Origin: CALAED01 sp937891035
GTDB lineage: Bacteria > Actinomycetota > Actinomycetes > Streptosporangiales > Streptosporangiaceae
Direction: 5' to 3'
DNA length: 7,738 bases
Assembly (NCBI GenBank): GCA_035642125.1
Contig: DASQSZ010000017.1
Coordinates: 1-7,738, forward strand
Of the stretch, positions 1-5,499 are shown one piece after another. The notes under the pieces were generated by a model. The model did no database searches and had not been told where the DNA came from. It saw only the letters and a list, made by a program, of their open reading frames with translations. Every line of letters begins with the position of its first letter. The stretch's first letter is position 1. The position numbers were made by a program, and so were the translations under genes.

Positions 1-1791
1 GTCGCGTACGACCCGGATGGTCAGGTCGGGCTCGCCGTACAGCAGCGCGGGCGCGGACGCGGACTTGGCCTGCCGCTGGATGTTCTCCCACTGGGCCGAC
101 AGCCGGGAGACGTCTCTGGACAGCTCCTCCTCCGTGGCGCCTTCGGCGGCGGTCCGGACGATGACGCCGGCGTTTTCCGGCATGACCTTCTTGAGGATCT
201 GCTTGAGCCGGATGCGCTCCTTGTCGGGCAGCTTGCGGCTGATGCCGGTCATCGACCCGTCCGGCACGTACACCAGGTAGCGGCCGGGCAGGGAGATCTG
301 GCTGGTGAGCCGCGCGCCCTTGTGGCCAAGCGGGTCCTTGGTGACCTGCACGAGCACCGACTGGCCGGACTTCAGCGCGGATTCGATGCGACGCGGCTGA
401 CCCTCCAGGCCCGCGTTGTCCCAATTGACCTCGCCGGCGTAGAGCACGGCGTTGCGACCCTTGCCGATGTCGACGAACGCCGCCTCCATCGAGGGCAGCA
501 CGTTTTGCACCTTGCCGAGGTATACGTTGCCGACGTAGGACTGGTGGCTGGCACGATCCACATAGTGCTCGACGAGCACGCCGTCCTCGAGCACCGCGAT
601 CTGCGTGCGTTCGCCCTGCCTGCGCACCGCCATGACCCGCTCGACCGACTCGCGACGCGCCAGGAACTCCGACTCGGTGACGATCGGGGGGCGGCGGCGG
701 CCGTGCTCACGGCCCTCGCGGCGGCGCTGCTTTTTGGCCTCAAGCCGGGTCGAGCCCTTGACGGACTGCACCTCGTCTTCGGCGGCGCGCGGCTCGCGGA
801 CGTGGACGACGGTGTTGGGCGGATCGTCTGCCGCGGTGTCTTCGGCGTCCGCCCCGCCACCACGGCGCCGCCGCCGACGCCGGCGCCGGGTGCCCGCGCC
901 GTCTTGGCCCTCGTCCTCATCGTCGGCGGCGTCCCGCTCGTCCAGCTCACCGGACCGGCCGGACTTACCTGTCTGGCCGGACTGGCCGGGCTCCTCGCCG
1001 ACGGCCGCCGCGGCGGCCTCGGCCTTGTCTTTGTCCTTGCCCCTATCCTTGTCCGCCTTGTCGGCTTTATCCGCCTTGTCCTTGCGCCGACCCTTGTCCG
1101 CCGCCTTTTGGCCCGCGCTCTCGGTGCCGTCGCCCGGTAGCCCCGGCTCGGCGCCGACATCGGTATCGGCCGGCTCGCCGGCCTCCCCGGACTCGGCGCC
1201 CTCGGCGCCGTCGGTGTCCTTCGATCGGCCGCGGCCACGACCACCGCGCCGCCGCCGACGCCGGGAGGGCCGGTCGGCGCCGTCGTCGTCGTCCGCACCA
1301 TCGTCGGCGTCCAGGTCATCGACCGCCGGTTCGGCGCCGCCGCGCCCGGCCTCGGACTCCGTACGCCTGGCGGGCGGGGCCACCTCCGGAGGCTGGAACA
1401 CCACCATGGTCGGGGGTTGGAACGTCGCAACCGGAACGGTCGCCGGACCCACCACGGCCGGTGCGGGCTCCGCGGCGGCCTTCGGCGCGCCGCGATCGCG
1501 AGTGCGCTCGGGTCCCGGCTCCGCCGCCGACTCCGCCGACTCCGCCGGTTGCCCCGGTTGCGTCGCCGGTCCCGCCGCCGACCGTCCTGCCGGCCGCGGC
1601 TCAGGTTGCGGTATCTCGGGCGGGGGCCCCGCCGGGCGGCTCGCCGCCCGGCGCCGCGTGCGGGTGGTCTTCACCGAATCCGCTGCGGCCGCCGCGTTCT
1701 TGTCGTTATCGGGGTTCTCGGCGTTGTTCTCCGCGTTTCCGATATTTGCTGCGTTGTCGTTATCGTCGCCGACGTTCTCGTTGTCGAGCAT
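1..1791 (-). CDS. rne: Ribonuclease E/G, N-terminal part (3' end beyond left edge)
   Basis: Endoribonuclease that processes rRNA precursors and starts mRNA decay in the cytoplasm; 597 codons are visible. ATG at 1791 is the only plausible start, since an in-frame TGA lies five codons upstream (1807-1809); GGGAG (1801-1805) is the SD, 9 nt away. Residues 1 to about 380 are a disordered extension with Pro/Glu/Ala-rich stretches, two FQPP motifs (124-127, 132-135), Arg runs at 177-182 and 302-310, and Lys/Asp repeats. The conserved core begins near 383. The S1 domain includes NVYLGKV (422-428) and EAAFVDIGKGRNAVLY (436-451). The 5'-sensor follows, with GVIVRT ending at Arg546-Thr547, matching E. 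coli RNase E Arg169-Thr170. The DNase I-like catalytic domain with its metal-binding aspartates lies outside the window. An N-terminal extension ahead of the core is typical of actinobacterial RNase E (for example Streptomyces RNase ES). rplU-rpmA are expected downstream. Confidence 0.95.
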   Translation of the reverse strand, partial: MLDNENVGDDNDNAANIGNAENNAENPDNDKNAAAAADSVKTTRTRRRAASRPAGPPPEIPQPEPRPAGRSAAGPATQPGQPAESAESAAEPGPERTRDRGAPKAAAEPAPAVVGPATVPVATFQPPTMVVFQPPEVAPPARRTESEAGRGGAEPAVDDLDADDGADDDDGADRPSRRRRRRGGRGRGRSKDTDGAEGAESGEAGEPADTDVGAEPGLPGDGTESAGQKAADKGRRKDKADKADKADKDRGKDKDKAEAAAAAVGEEPGQSGQTGKSGRSGELDERDAADDEDEGQDGAGTRRRRRRRRRGGGADAEDTAADDPPNTVVHVREPRAAEDEVQSVKGSTRLEAKKQRRREGREHGRRRPPIVTESEFLARRESVERVMAVRRQGERTQIAVLEDGVLVEHYVDRASHQSYVGNVYLGKVQNVLPSMEAAFVDIGKGRNAVLYAGEVNWDNAGLEGQPRRIESALKSGQSVLVQVTKDPLGHKGARLTSQISLPGRYLVYVPDGSMTGISRKLPDKERIRLKQILKKVMPENAGVIVRTAAEGATEEELSRDVSRLSAQWENIQRQAKSASAPALLYGEPDLTIRVVRD

Positions 1792-1802
1792 GCGGGCAAT
1801 CT

Positions 1803-1833
1803 CCCGTCAGGCTCCCGGGCGCGAGCCGACGGG
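1803..1833 (-). promoter_or_regulatory. rne leader hairpin overlapping the SD
   Basis: On the rne transcript CCCGUC-GGCUC pairs with GAGCC-U-GACGGG. This gives 11 base pairs with one bulged U and an 8-nt loop. The last three bases of the 3' arm (GGG, 1803-1805) are also the first three of the GGGAG SD sequence. A second, weaker option pairs CGGG (1803-1806) with CCCG (1793-1796) just before the ATG, and also hides the same GGG. Pairing is seen directly; a role in translational control is inference. Confidence 0.55.
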
Positions 1834-1879
1834 CCACGCGAACGGTGACCTTCGTGCGCCGCACAGGAGCTCTCCGTTT

Positions 1880-1907
1880 CCTCTAGACGCCGTCGGCACC
1901 GGCACAA
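1880..1907 (-). promoter_or_regulatory. Candidate sigma70-type promoter for rne
   Basis: A -35-like TTGTGC (1902-1907) and a -10-like TAGAGG (1880-1885) are separated by 16 nt on the minus strand. They would give a leader of roughly 80 nt containing the SD hairpin. Matches to consensus are modest, and read-through from the DUF2344 gene is equally possible. Confidence 0.25.
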
Positions 1908-1924
1908 TGACCAGCACCAACGAC

Positions 1925-1951
1925 GAAAGCCGTTGGTCACGCCCGGCTTTC
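1925..1951 (-). terminator. Inverted repeat between the DUF2344 gene and rne
   Basis: On the minus strand GAAAGCCG and CGGCTTTC form an 8-bp stem around an 11-nt loop, about 33 nt after the stop codon of the DUF2344 gene. There is no U-tract beyond the stem's own UUU. It could be a weak or partial terminator, or an RNA processing element ahead of rne. Confidence 0.3.
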
Positions 1952-1984
1952 TCCGTGCGGATTCGCGGGTGAGAGCGCGAGATC

Positions 1985-2848
1985 CTACGGTCGGGCGGCG
2001 ACGACGCCCGTATCCACCGCTCCGGCCGGCTGCAGGGACTCATGGCCGATCACCTGGGCGCCGGTGGCGCCGGGTGCGGCCTGCCGATCGGGTGCGTCCC
2101 GATCGCTCTCCTGCCGGTCGGGATCCAGTGGATCCGCGAGCCCGCCGGTCTCCGCGATCAGCGGCCCCTGCGCCAGCCGCGTCACCAGGGGCGGTGACGG
2201 CGGCGCGAGGTCGGCCACGTGTCGCAGGCCGGCGAGAACGTCGTCAGGTCGTACGGCAGGGTTCGTATGCCGAACAACCATTCGAATTATTGCACAAGGG
2301 CCGGCCGTATCGGTCATGGCGCGCCGGTCCAGCTCGAGAGCGAACACGGCGGCCCTGACATCAAAGCGGCGCCGCCCCTTCTTGGTGAGACGCTCGACCT
2401 CGATCTCGTGGGCCGCGAGGAAGCCGCGTACGGCCTGGTCAACGACGTCGGCATCGACGCCGTCCAGCCGTACCCGCCACTCGGACGCCGCCAGCCTGTC
2501 CGCGAGCGCGGTGCCTGCCGCCGCCGGCACGACGTCCAAGACGTCGAGCCCGCCGGGCAGCGCCGTGTCGAGATCGGCTCGTACCCGCGCGGGGTCGCGG
2601 GTCTCGGTCAGCCCGATTTCGAGGTACTCGGCCTCACTGGCCATCCCGGTCGCCGCCGCACCCGCGTATGAGATCTTCGGGTGAGGCGTGAATCCCGCGC
2701 TGAACGCGACAGGGAGCCCGGCGCGCCGTACCGCGCGTTCCACGGCCCGGGATATGTCGCGATGGCTCGTGAACCGCAGCCTGCCGCGCTTGGCATAGCG
2801 CACGCGCAGGCGCTGGATCACGGGGGCCGGTGCGGGACCCTCCGGCAT
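1985..2848 (-). CDS. DUF2344 / TIGR03936 family radical-SAM-linked protein
   Basis: Member of the DUF2344 (TIGR03936) family, whose genes usually sit beside or are fused to a B12-binding radical SAM protein (TIGR03960) and lie upstream of rne/rng; the biochemical role is not established. About 287 residues. Family hallmarks are VRYAKRGRLRFTSHRDI (16-32) and AGFTPHPKISY (51-61), followed by the alpha/beta core with LTKKGRRRFDV. The final 60 or so residues are polar and low in hydrophobics, an extension beyond the conserved domain. I chose ATG at 2848. A TTG at 2866 is in frame, with AGGAAGGA touching it directly, so the true start could be slightly upstream (293 residues); the SD would suit a start near 2857 better than either. 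The gene ends 193 bp before rne on the same strand and may be cotranscribed with it. The TIGR03960 partner is not present upstream within this window. Confidence 0.88.
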   Translation of the reverse strand: MPEGPAPAPVIQRLRVRYAKRGRLRFTSHRDISRAVERAVRRAGLPVAFSAGFTPHPKISYAGAAATGMASEAEYLEIGLTETRDPARVRADLDTALPGGLDVLDVVPAAAGTALADRLAASEWRVRLDGVDADVVDQAVRGFLAAHEIEVERLTKKGRRRFDVRAAVFALELDRRAMTDTAGPCAIIRMVVRHTNPAVRPDDVLAGLRHVADLAPPSPPLVTRLAQGPLIAETGGLADPLDPDRQESDRDAPDRQAAPGATGAQVIGHESLQPAGAVDTGVVAARP

Positions 2849-2971
2849 GGGTGCCAGGGTTCTCAATCCTTCCTATTCAGCCTCGGATAGTGAAGTCTGC
2901 TTCCCTCCAGGGTACGGCGCCCGGCGCGATCCTGCGTCCACACGTCCGTCCGAGGAGCCGTCAGACGATGT

Positions 2972-3006
2972 TCCCGGCGGTGCCGGGACCCGCGAACTTC
3001 GCGGGT
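2972..3006 (-). terminator. Two abutting perfect hairpins after the yciI-like gene
   Basis: Two back-to-back inverted repeats share base 2988. The first, ACCCGCGAA/TTCGCGGGT (2988-3006), has 9-bp arms around one central base. The second, TCCCGGC/GCCGGGA (2972-2988), has 7-bp arms around GGT. They lie about 85 nt after the stop of the yciI-like gene and 120 nt before the DUF2344 start, both on the minus strand. Neither has a U-tract, which is common for actinomycete terminators. Termination is inferred; an operator role for the long palindrome is an alternative. Confidence 0.4.
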
Positions 3007-3057
3007 CATGGCTGTTGGACGCGCGCGCGCCACGATCCGTTCATGGCCGTACCCGGC

Positions 3058-3090
3058 GGGCGGGTTCGGGCGGGGTTCGGGCGTGGCGGG
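3058..3090 (+). other. G-quadruplex-type G-tract cluster
   Basis: Six runs of three or more G occur on the plus strand at 3058-3060, 3062-3064, 3068-3070, 3072-3075, 3079-3081 and 3088-3090, with loops of 1, 3, 1, 3 and 6 nt. This satisfies the usual G4 pattern. It lies directly against the stop codon of the yciI-like gene, whose template strand is the G-rich one, so it could stall polymerase at the gene's 3' end. Formation in vivo is inference. Confidence 0.4.
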
Positions 3091-3357
3091 TCACGGCAGG
3101 ATGGGCGTCCACTCGCGAAGCTGCTCGACGTCGTAGACGTCGGCGGCGGTGTAGGGGTCGGCGGCCAGGATGTCGCGCACCTCCGCCGCGTCGGCGGCCT
3201 CGTAGACGAGCAGGGCGCCGGTGTCGTCGGCGAACGGCCCGGCGGTGATCAGCTTCCCCTGGTCGAGCAGTGTCCGCAGGTACTCTCGGTGAGCGGGCCG
3301 TACCTCAAGGCGACGCGCGTTGTTCTTGAACGACAGCTGCAGGACGAATCTCGCCAC
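3091..3357 (-). CDS. YciI family protein
   Basis: Small ferredoxin-like-fold protein of the YciI family (88 residues, normal for the family). Family members are putative dimeric enzymes or accessory domains; no substrate is assignable here. Visible family signals are the N-terminal strand RFVLQLSF (3-10), His23 in PAHREYL, GKLITAGPF (34-42), the Ala/Glu-rich helix and Asp67-Pro68, followed by the final LREWTPILP. The His and Asp-Pro positions are the conserved putative active-site residues of YciI proteins. I chose GTG at 3357 because AAAGGGG (3365-3371) lies 7 nt upstream and the product then starts exactly at the first strand; an ATG at 3414 would add a non-conserved Arg-rich leader. It is divergent from the methyltransferase gene and separated from the DUF2344 gene by about 240 bp containing hairpins, so it is probably its own transcription unit. 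Confidence 0.85.
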   Translation of the reverse strand: MARFVLQLSFKNNARRLEVRPAHREYLRTLLDQGKLITAGPFADDTGALLVYEAADAAEVRDILAADPYTAADVYDVEQLREWTPILP

Positions 3358-3470
3358 GGCCGGGCCCCTTTCCCGTTCTCGATCGATGCGATCCGCCATC
3401 CGGACGCCACGCAAGCGTACGGGAGCCGCATCGCCGCCACGACGATCGTCAAGCCGTCACCAGGAATCGC

Positions 3471-3500
3471 CTAATAGGACAGAACGGTCTAATACTTCAA
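3471..3500 (-). promoter_or_regulatory. Candidate promoter for the yciI-like gene
   Basis: On the minus strand TTGAAG (3495-3500) is followed after 18 nt by TATTAG (3471-3476), in a locally A/T-richer patch of the divergent intergenic region. The leader to the GTG at 3357 would be about 105 nt. The sequence CTAATA occurs twice on the plus strand, 18 bp apart (3471 and 3489), flanking an imperfect palindrome AGAACGGTCT (3481-3490). It is possibly a shared control region for both divergent genes. Confidence 0.3.
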
Positions 3501-3577
3501 GATCGTTCATCTGCCTGCCCTCCAGGGACAATGGGGCTTTGGGCCGTCGCCCGGACCTGATCGCGGGAGGTGACGTG

Positions 3578-4555
3578 GTGCGGGTACCGTCCCGTCGCCG
3601 ACTGATGTATCTCGGTCTGGCCGGCTGGGGTGCCGCGATCGTCGTGACGGCGGCGCTTGTCGCGCTGGGGGCCATCTCGGCCGGCGTCGCGGCGATCGTG
3701 GTCGCCGCGAGCGCCGTCCTCGCGGCGGTCGCGGCGGTCGCGGCGCTGCTCGACCGGGTCATACGGATCGATCGCGGGGTGGGCCGCCTCGCCGACACCC
3801 TGGACGGCTTGGGGCGCGGCCTGAACAGGTTGGCGGAAAATCTTGCGGACGGCCTCGAAAGCCAGGCGCGCGCCGACGAGGCCAGGACGACCAAGCTGAG
3901 CGACGAAGTCTCCGCCGCATACCGGCAGCTGGAAGCCATGGTCGACCTGCGCGCGCTGATCGGCGCCAGGGCGCCGCTGCCGGCGCTGCGCGGCTGGGCG
4001 CTGTCCCCCGACGCGCTCCGGCTGGTCATGCGCGAGGTCTTCGCCCGGCAGCCGCGGCTCATCGTCGAATGCGGCAGCGGCTCGTCGAGCGTGTGGCTGG
4101 GCTATTCCGTCCAACGGCTCGGCACCGGCCGCGTGGTGGCGCTCGAGCACGATGAGCGGTTCTTGGCCCTGACCCGAGATCTGCTGCGCGCGCACGGGCT
4201 TGACGATGTGGTCGAGGTTCGGCACGCGCCGCTGGCGCCGTGGGAGGGCCGGGCCGGCGTCCAGCCGTGGTATGACGTCCGCGCCGTCGCCGACCTCGAC
4301 AAGATCGGTCTGCTGCTGGTGGACGGCCCGCCGGGCACGATCGACGCGGCCGTACGCTACCCGGCGCTGCCGATACTACTGCCCAAGTGTGCCGACGATG
4401 TGGTGATCGTCCTCGACGACACCGTCCGGGCCGGCGAAAGCGCGGTCAGCGACCGCTGGCTGTCCGAGCATCCCGAACTGCGGCGTACCGTCCATGACTT
4501 TGAAAAGGGCCTGCACACCTTCGAGCGCACGCCCCCTCGTGACCGGCCACACTGA
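3578..4555 (+). CDS. Membrane-anchored class I SAM-dependent methyltransferase
   Basis: Predicted methyltransferase of 325 residues, Methyltransf_24-like. Residues 11-32 and 36-58 are two Ala/Val-rich hydrophobic helices after a basic RRR (6-8), suggesting an N-terminal membrane hairpin with the catalytic part in the cytoplasm. Residues about 59-125 are helical and heptad-like. The Rossmann domain follows: motif I IVECGSGSSS (162-171), acidic post-strand residue Glu190 in LEHDE, then LLVDGPPGT with Asp249, and VLDDTVR with Asp280-Asp281. Methyltransferases of this type often act on sugars or small molecules in polysaccharide and natural-product clusters; the substrate here is unknown. Start: GTG at 3578, with GGGAGG (3565-3570) 7 nt upstream; a GTG at 3575 and ATG at 3605 are in-frame alternatives. 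An aminotransferase and a glycosyltransferase nearby support a glycan role by inference only. Confidence 0.85.
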   Translation: MRVPSRRRLMYLGLAGWGAAIVVTAALVALGAISAGVAAIVVAASAVLAAVAAVAALLDRVIRIDRGVGRLADTLDGLGRGLNRLAENLADGLESQARADEARTTKLSDEVSAAYRQLEAMVDLRALIGARAPLPALRGWALSPDALRLVMREVFARQPRLIVECGSGSSSVWLGYSVQRLGTGRVVALEHDERFLALTRDLLRAHGLDDVVEVRHAPLAPWEGRAGVQPWYDVRAVADLDKIGLLLVDGPPGTIDAAVRYPALPILLPKCADDVVIVLDDTVRAGESAVSDRWLSEHPELRRTVHDFEKGLHTFERTPPRDRPH

Positions 4556-4571
4556 GGCGTCCTCTCCGTAC

Positions 4572-4613
4572 ACCCTCCGCAGCGCTGTGCCGACAACCTG
4601 GGGCGGGGAGGGT
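4572..4613 (+). terminator. Possible terminator hairpin after the methyltransferase gene
   Basis: ACCCTCC (4572-4578) can pair with GGAGGGT (4607-4613). The 28-nt loop itself contains the small palindrome AGCGCT. The structure starts 16 nt after the methyltransferase stop and ends just before the antitoxin promoter. It has no U-tract and the loop is long, so termination is tentative. Confidence 0.3.
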
Positions 4614-4615
4614 AT

Positions 4616-4647
4616 TACGTAGTACAATAGATACGTAGTACAGGAGG
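4616..4647 (+). promoter_or_regulatory. vapBC promoter with twin direct-repeat operator and SD
   Basis: The 11-mer TACGTAGTACA occurs twice in the same orientation, at 4616-4626 and 4632-4642, a 16-bp period. Each copy begins with the palindrome TACGTA. A strong -10-like box, TACAAT (4623-4628), overlaps the end of copy 1. Copy 2 covers the expected transcription start and touches the SD AGGAGG (4642-4647), which is 5 nt before the ATG. No good -35 is visible. The A/T-rich patch contrasts with its surroundings. Antitoxins of this class normally repress their own operon, so this is the expected operator; binding is inferred. Confidence 0.65.
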
Positions 4648-4652
4648 TCCTC

Positions 4653-4892
4653 ATGATCCTCAACGGCAAGGGCCAGGTCACCATTCCCGCCCCACTTCGC
4701 GCCAAGTTCGGCCTGCATGAGGGCGACGAAGTCGAGGTGGTCGAGGATGGCGGCACACTGCGGATCGTGCGTGTTCACGGAGCGGAAACGCGTGGCCAGC
4801 GCTTGGTGCGACGGCTACGGGGTAGCGCCAGCGCGAAAGAGGTTGAAGGGATGGGCACCGACGAGCTGATGGAGTTGTTGCGTGGCGACTGA
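4653..4892 (+). CDS. AbrB/MazE-type antitoxin (VapB-like)
   Basis: Antitoxin of a type II toxin-antitoxin pair, 79 residues. Residues 1-45 form a SpoVT/AbrB swapped-hairpin DNA-binding domain: KGQVTIPAPLRAKFGL (6-21), then GDEVEVVEDGGTLRIVRV. This end would bind the operator in front of the gene. Residues 46-79 are charged and helical, ending MGTDELMELLRGD, a tail seen in VapB proteins that binds and blocks the PIN toxin. The ATG at 4653 has an excellent AGGAGG SD 5 nt upstream, and the leader is short (about 18 nt if the TACAAT box is used). The stop codon lies inside the toxin gene (11-nt overlap), which implies translational coupling and matched synthesis. No gene name is assigned because VapB families are numbered per genome. 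Confidence 0.88.
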   Translation: MILNGKGQVTIPAPLRAKFGLHEGDEVEVVEDGGTLRIVRVHGAETRGQRLVRRLRGSASAKEVEGMGTDELMELLRGD

Positions 4893-5328
4893 GCCTCTCC
4901 GCGCGGTAGGCGGTATAGGGGAAGGATCCGCAACGTTGGTGGACTCCTGCGTCCTGTTGGATATCGCGCTAGACGACGTGAAGTGGGCGGAATGGTCTGC
5001 CTCCAGGCTGGCCGAGGCGGCCGACACAGGATCGCTCGTAATAAATCCCATCATCTATGCAGAGGTTTCGGCGGGATACGCCACGATCGAAGAGACCGAC
5101 GATTTCCTGCCGCCCCCCGATTTCCGCCGCGAGCAGCTGCCGTACACGGCTGGATTCCTCGCCGGCAAGGCGTTCGTCCGCTACCGCCGAGCGGGCGGGA
5201 CGAAGAAGTCGCCGCTGCCCGACTTCTACATCGGCGCACACGCTGCCGTGAGCGGCTACCGGCTCCTCACGCGAGACGCGAACCGATACGCCACCTATTT
5301 TCCCAAGGTGAAGCTGATCGCCCCCTGA
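4882..5328 (+). CDS. PIN-domain toxin, VapC family
   Basis: Ribonuclease toxin partner of the preceding antitoxin; VapC proteins cut specific RNAs, often tRNA or rRNA, using Mg2+. The 148 residues hold the complete PIN acidic set: Asp21 in LVDSCVLLD, Glu61 in IIYAEVSAGY, Asp114 in LPDFYIGAHA and Asp132 in LLTRDANRY. The toxin therefore looks catalytically intact. GTG at 4882 is preferred: GGAG (4871-4874) sits 7 nt upstream and the 11-nt overlap with the antitoxin fits coupling. The first 18 residues precede the first PIN strand, so a later start (TTG 4936 or GTG 4939, with GGGAAGGA upstream) would also leave the domain complete. Codon use is somewhat less GC-biased than in the neighbouring genes (AAT, ATA, TTT codons), compatible with horizontal acquisition. 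The target RNA cannot be deduced from sequence. Confidence 0.9.
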   Translation: MATEPLRAVGGIGEGSATLVDSCVLLDIALDDVKWAEWSASRLAEAADTGSLVINPIIYAEVSAGYATIEETDDFLPPPDFRREQLPYTAGFLAGKAFVRYRRAGGTKKSPLPDFYIGAHAAVSGYRLLTRDANRYATYFPKVKLIAP

Positions 5329-5360
5329 GTCGCCGTTCCCCTGGGTCTGACGTCCGGCTG

Positions 5361-5380
5361 GGGGGTAATGACCCGCCTTT
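5361..5380 (+). terminator. Possible terminator after vapC
   Basis: GGGGGT pairs with ACCC-G-CC across an AATG loop (six pairs, one bulged G) and is followed by TTT. It begins about 32 nt after the toxin stop, in the convergent gap with the glycosyltransferase gene. The stem is short, so confidence is low. Confidence 0.3.
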
Positions 5381-5466
5381 CAGATGAGAACGTGTTCGTG
5401 GGGCGGGCCGTAGAGAGGCGATCCGGCCATCGGCCATGAGGGCGCGATCGCTGACCTGCCAGCTAT

Positions 5467-5494
5467 GGCGCGTGCCGCCACGTCTTGTCGCGCC
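5467..5494 (-). terminator. Possible terminator after the glycosyltransferase gene
   Basis: GGCGCG and CGCGCC (6-bp stem, 16-nt loop) begin 5 nt beyond the glycosyltransferase stop on the minus strand. No U-tract follows. Position favours a 3'-end structure; strength is uncertain. Confidence 0.25.
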
Positions 5495-5499
5495 GGGCG

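Noticed and set aside
372..1430. Long open frame on the minus strand within rne, offset from the rne frame
   Set aside because: Its translation is an Arg/Pro/Thr-rich low-complexity string with no domain, while the other frame gives an unmistakable RNase E S1 domain. It arises from the high GC content.
605..1972. 455-codon plus-strand open frame antisense to rne
   Set aside because: It is Ser/Pro/Arg-rich without any recognisable motif, crosses the rne start and leader, and lacks a convincing SD. It is a mirror of GC-biased codons.
2064..2684. Plus-strand open frame opposite the DUF2344 gene
   Set aside because: Ser/Arg/Ala-rich shadow. The minus strand encodes conserved SHRD and GFTPHP motifs over the same bases.
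3020..3032. Alternating GC run (GCGCGCGCGC), possible Z-DNA
   Set aside because: A short run in a very GC-rich genome; no neighbouring feature gives it meaning.
2830..3474. Plus-strand open frame crossing the gap and the yciI-like gene
   Set aside because: No family resemblance and no good ribosome site. It covers an intergenic region with hairpins and is antisense to a real YciI protein.
5422..5450. CGGCCAT direct repeat and GCGATCGC-like palindrome in the vapC/glycosyltransferase gap
   Set aside because: Only two short copies and a common palindrome. There is nothing else to suggest an attachment site or array.
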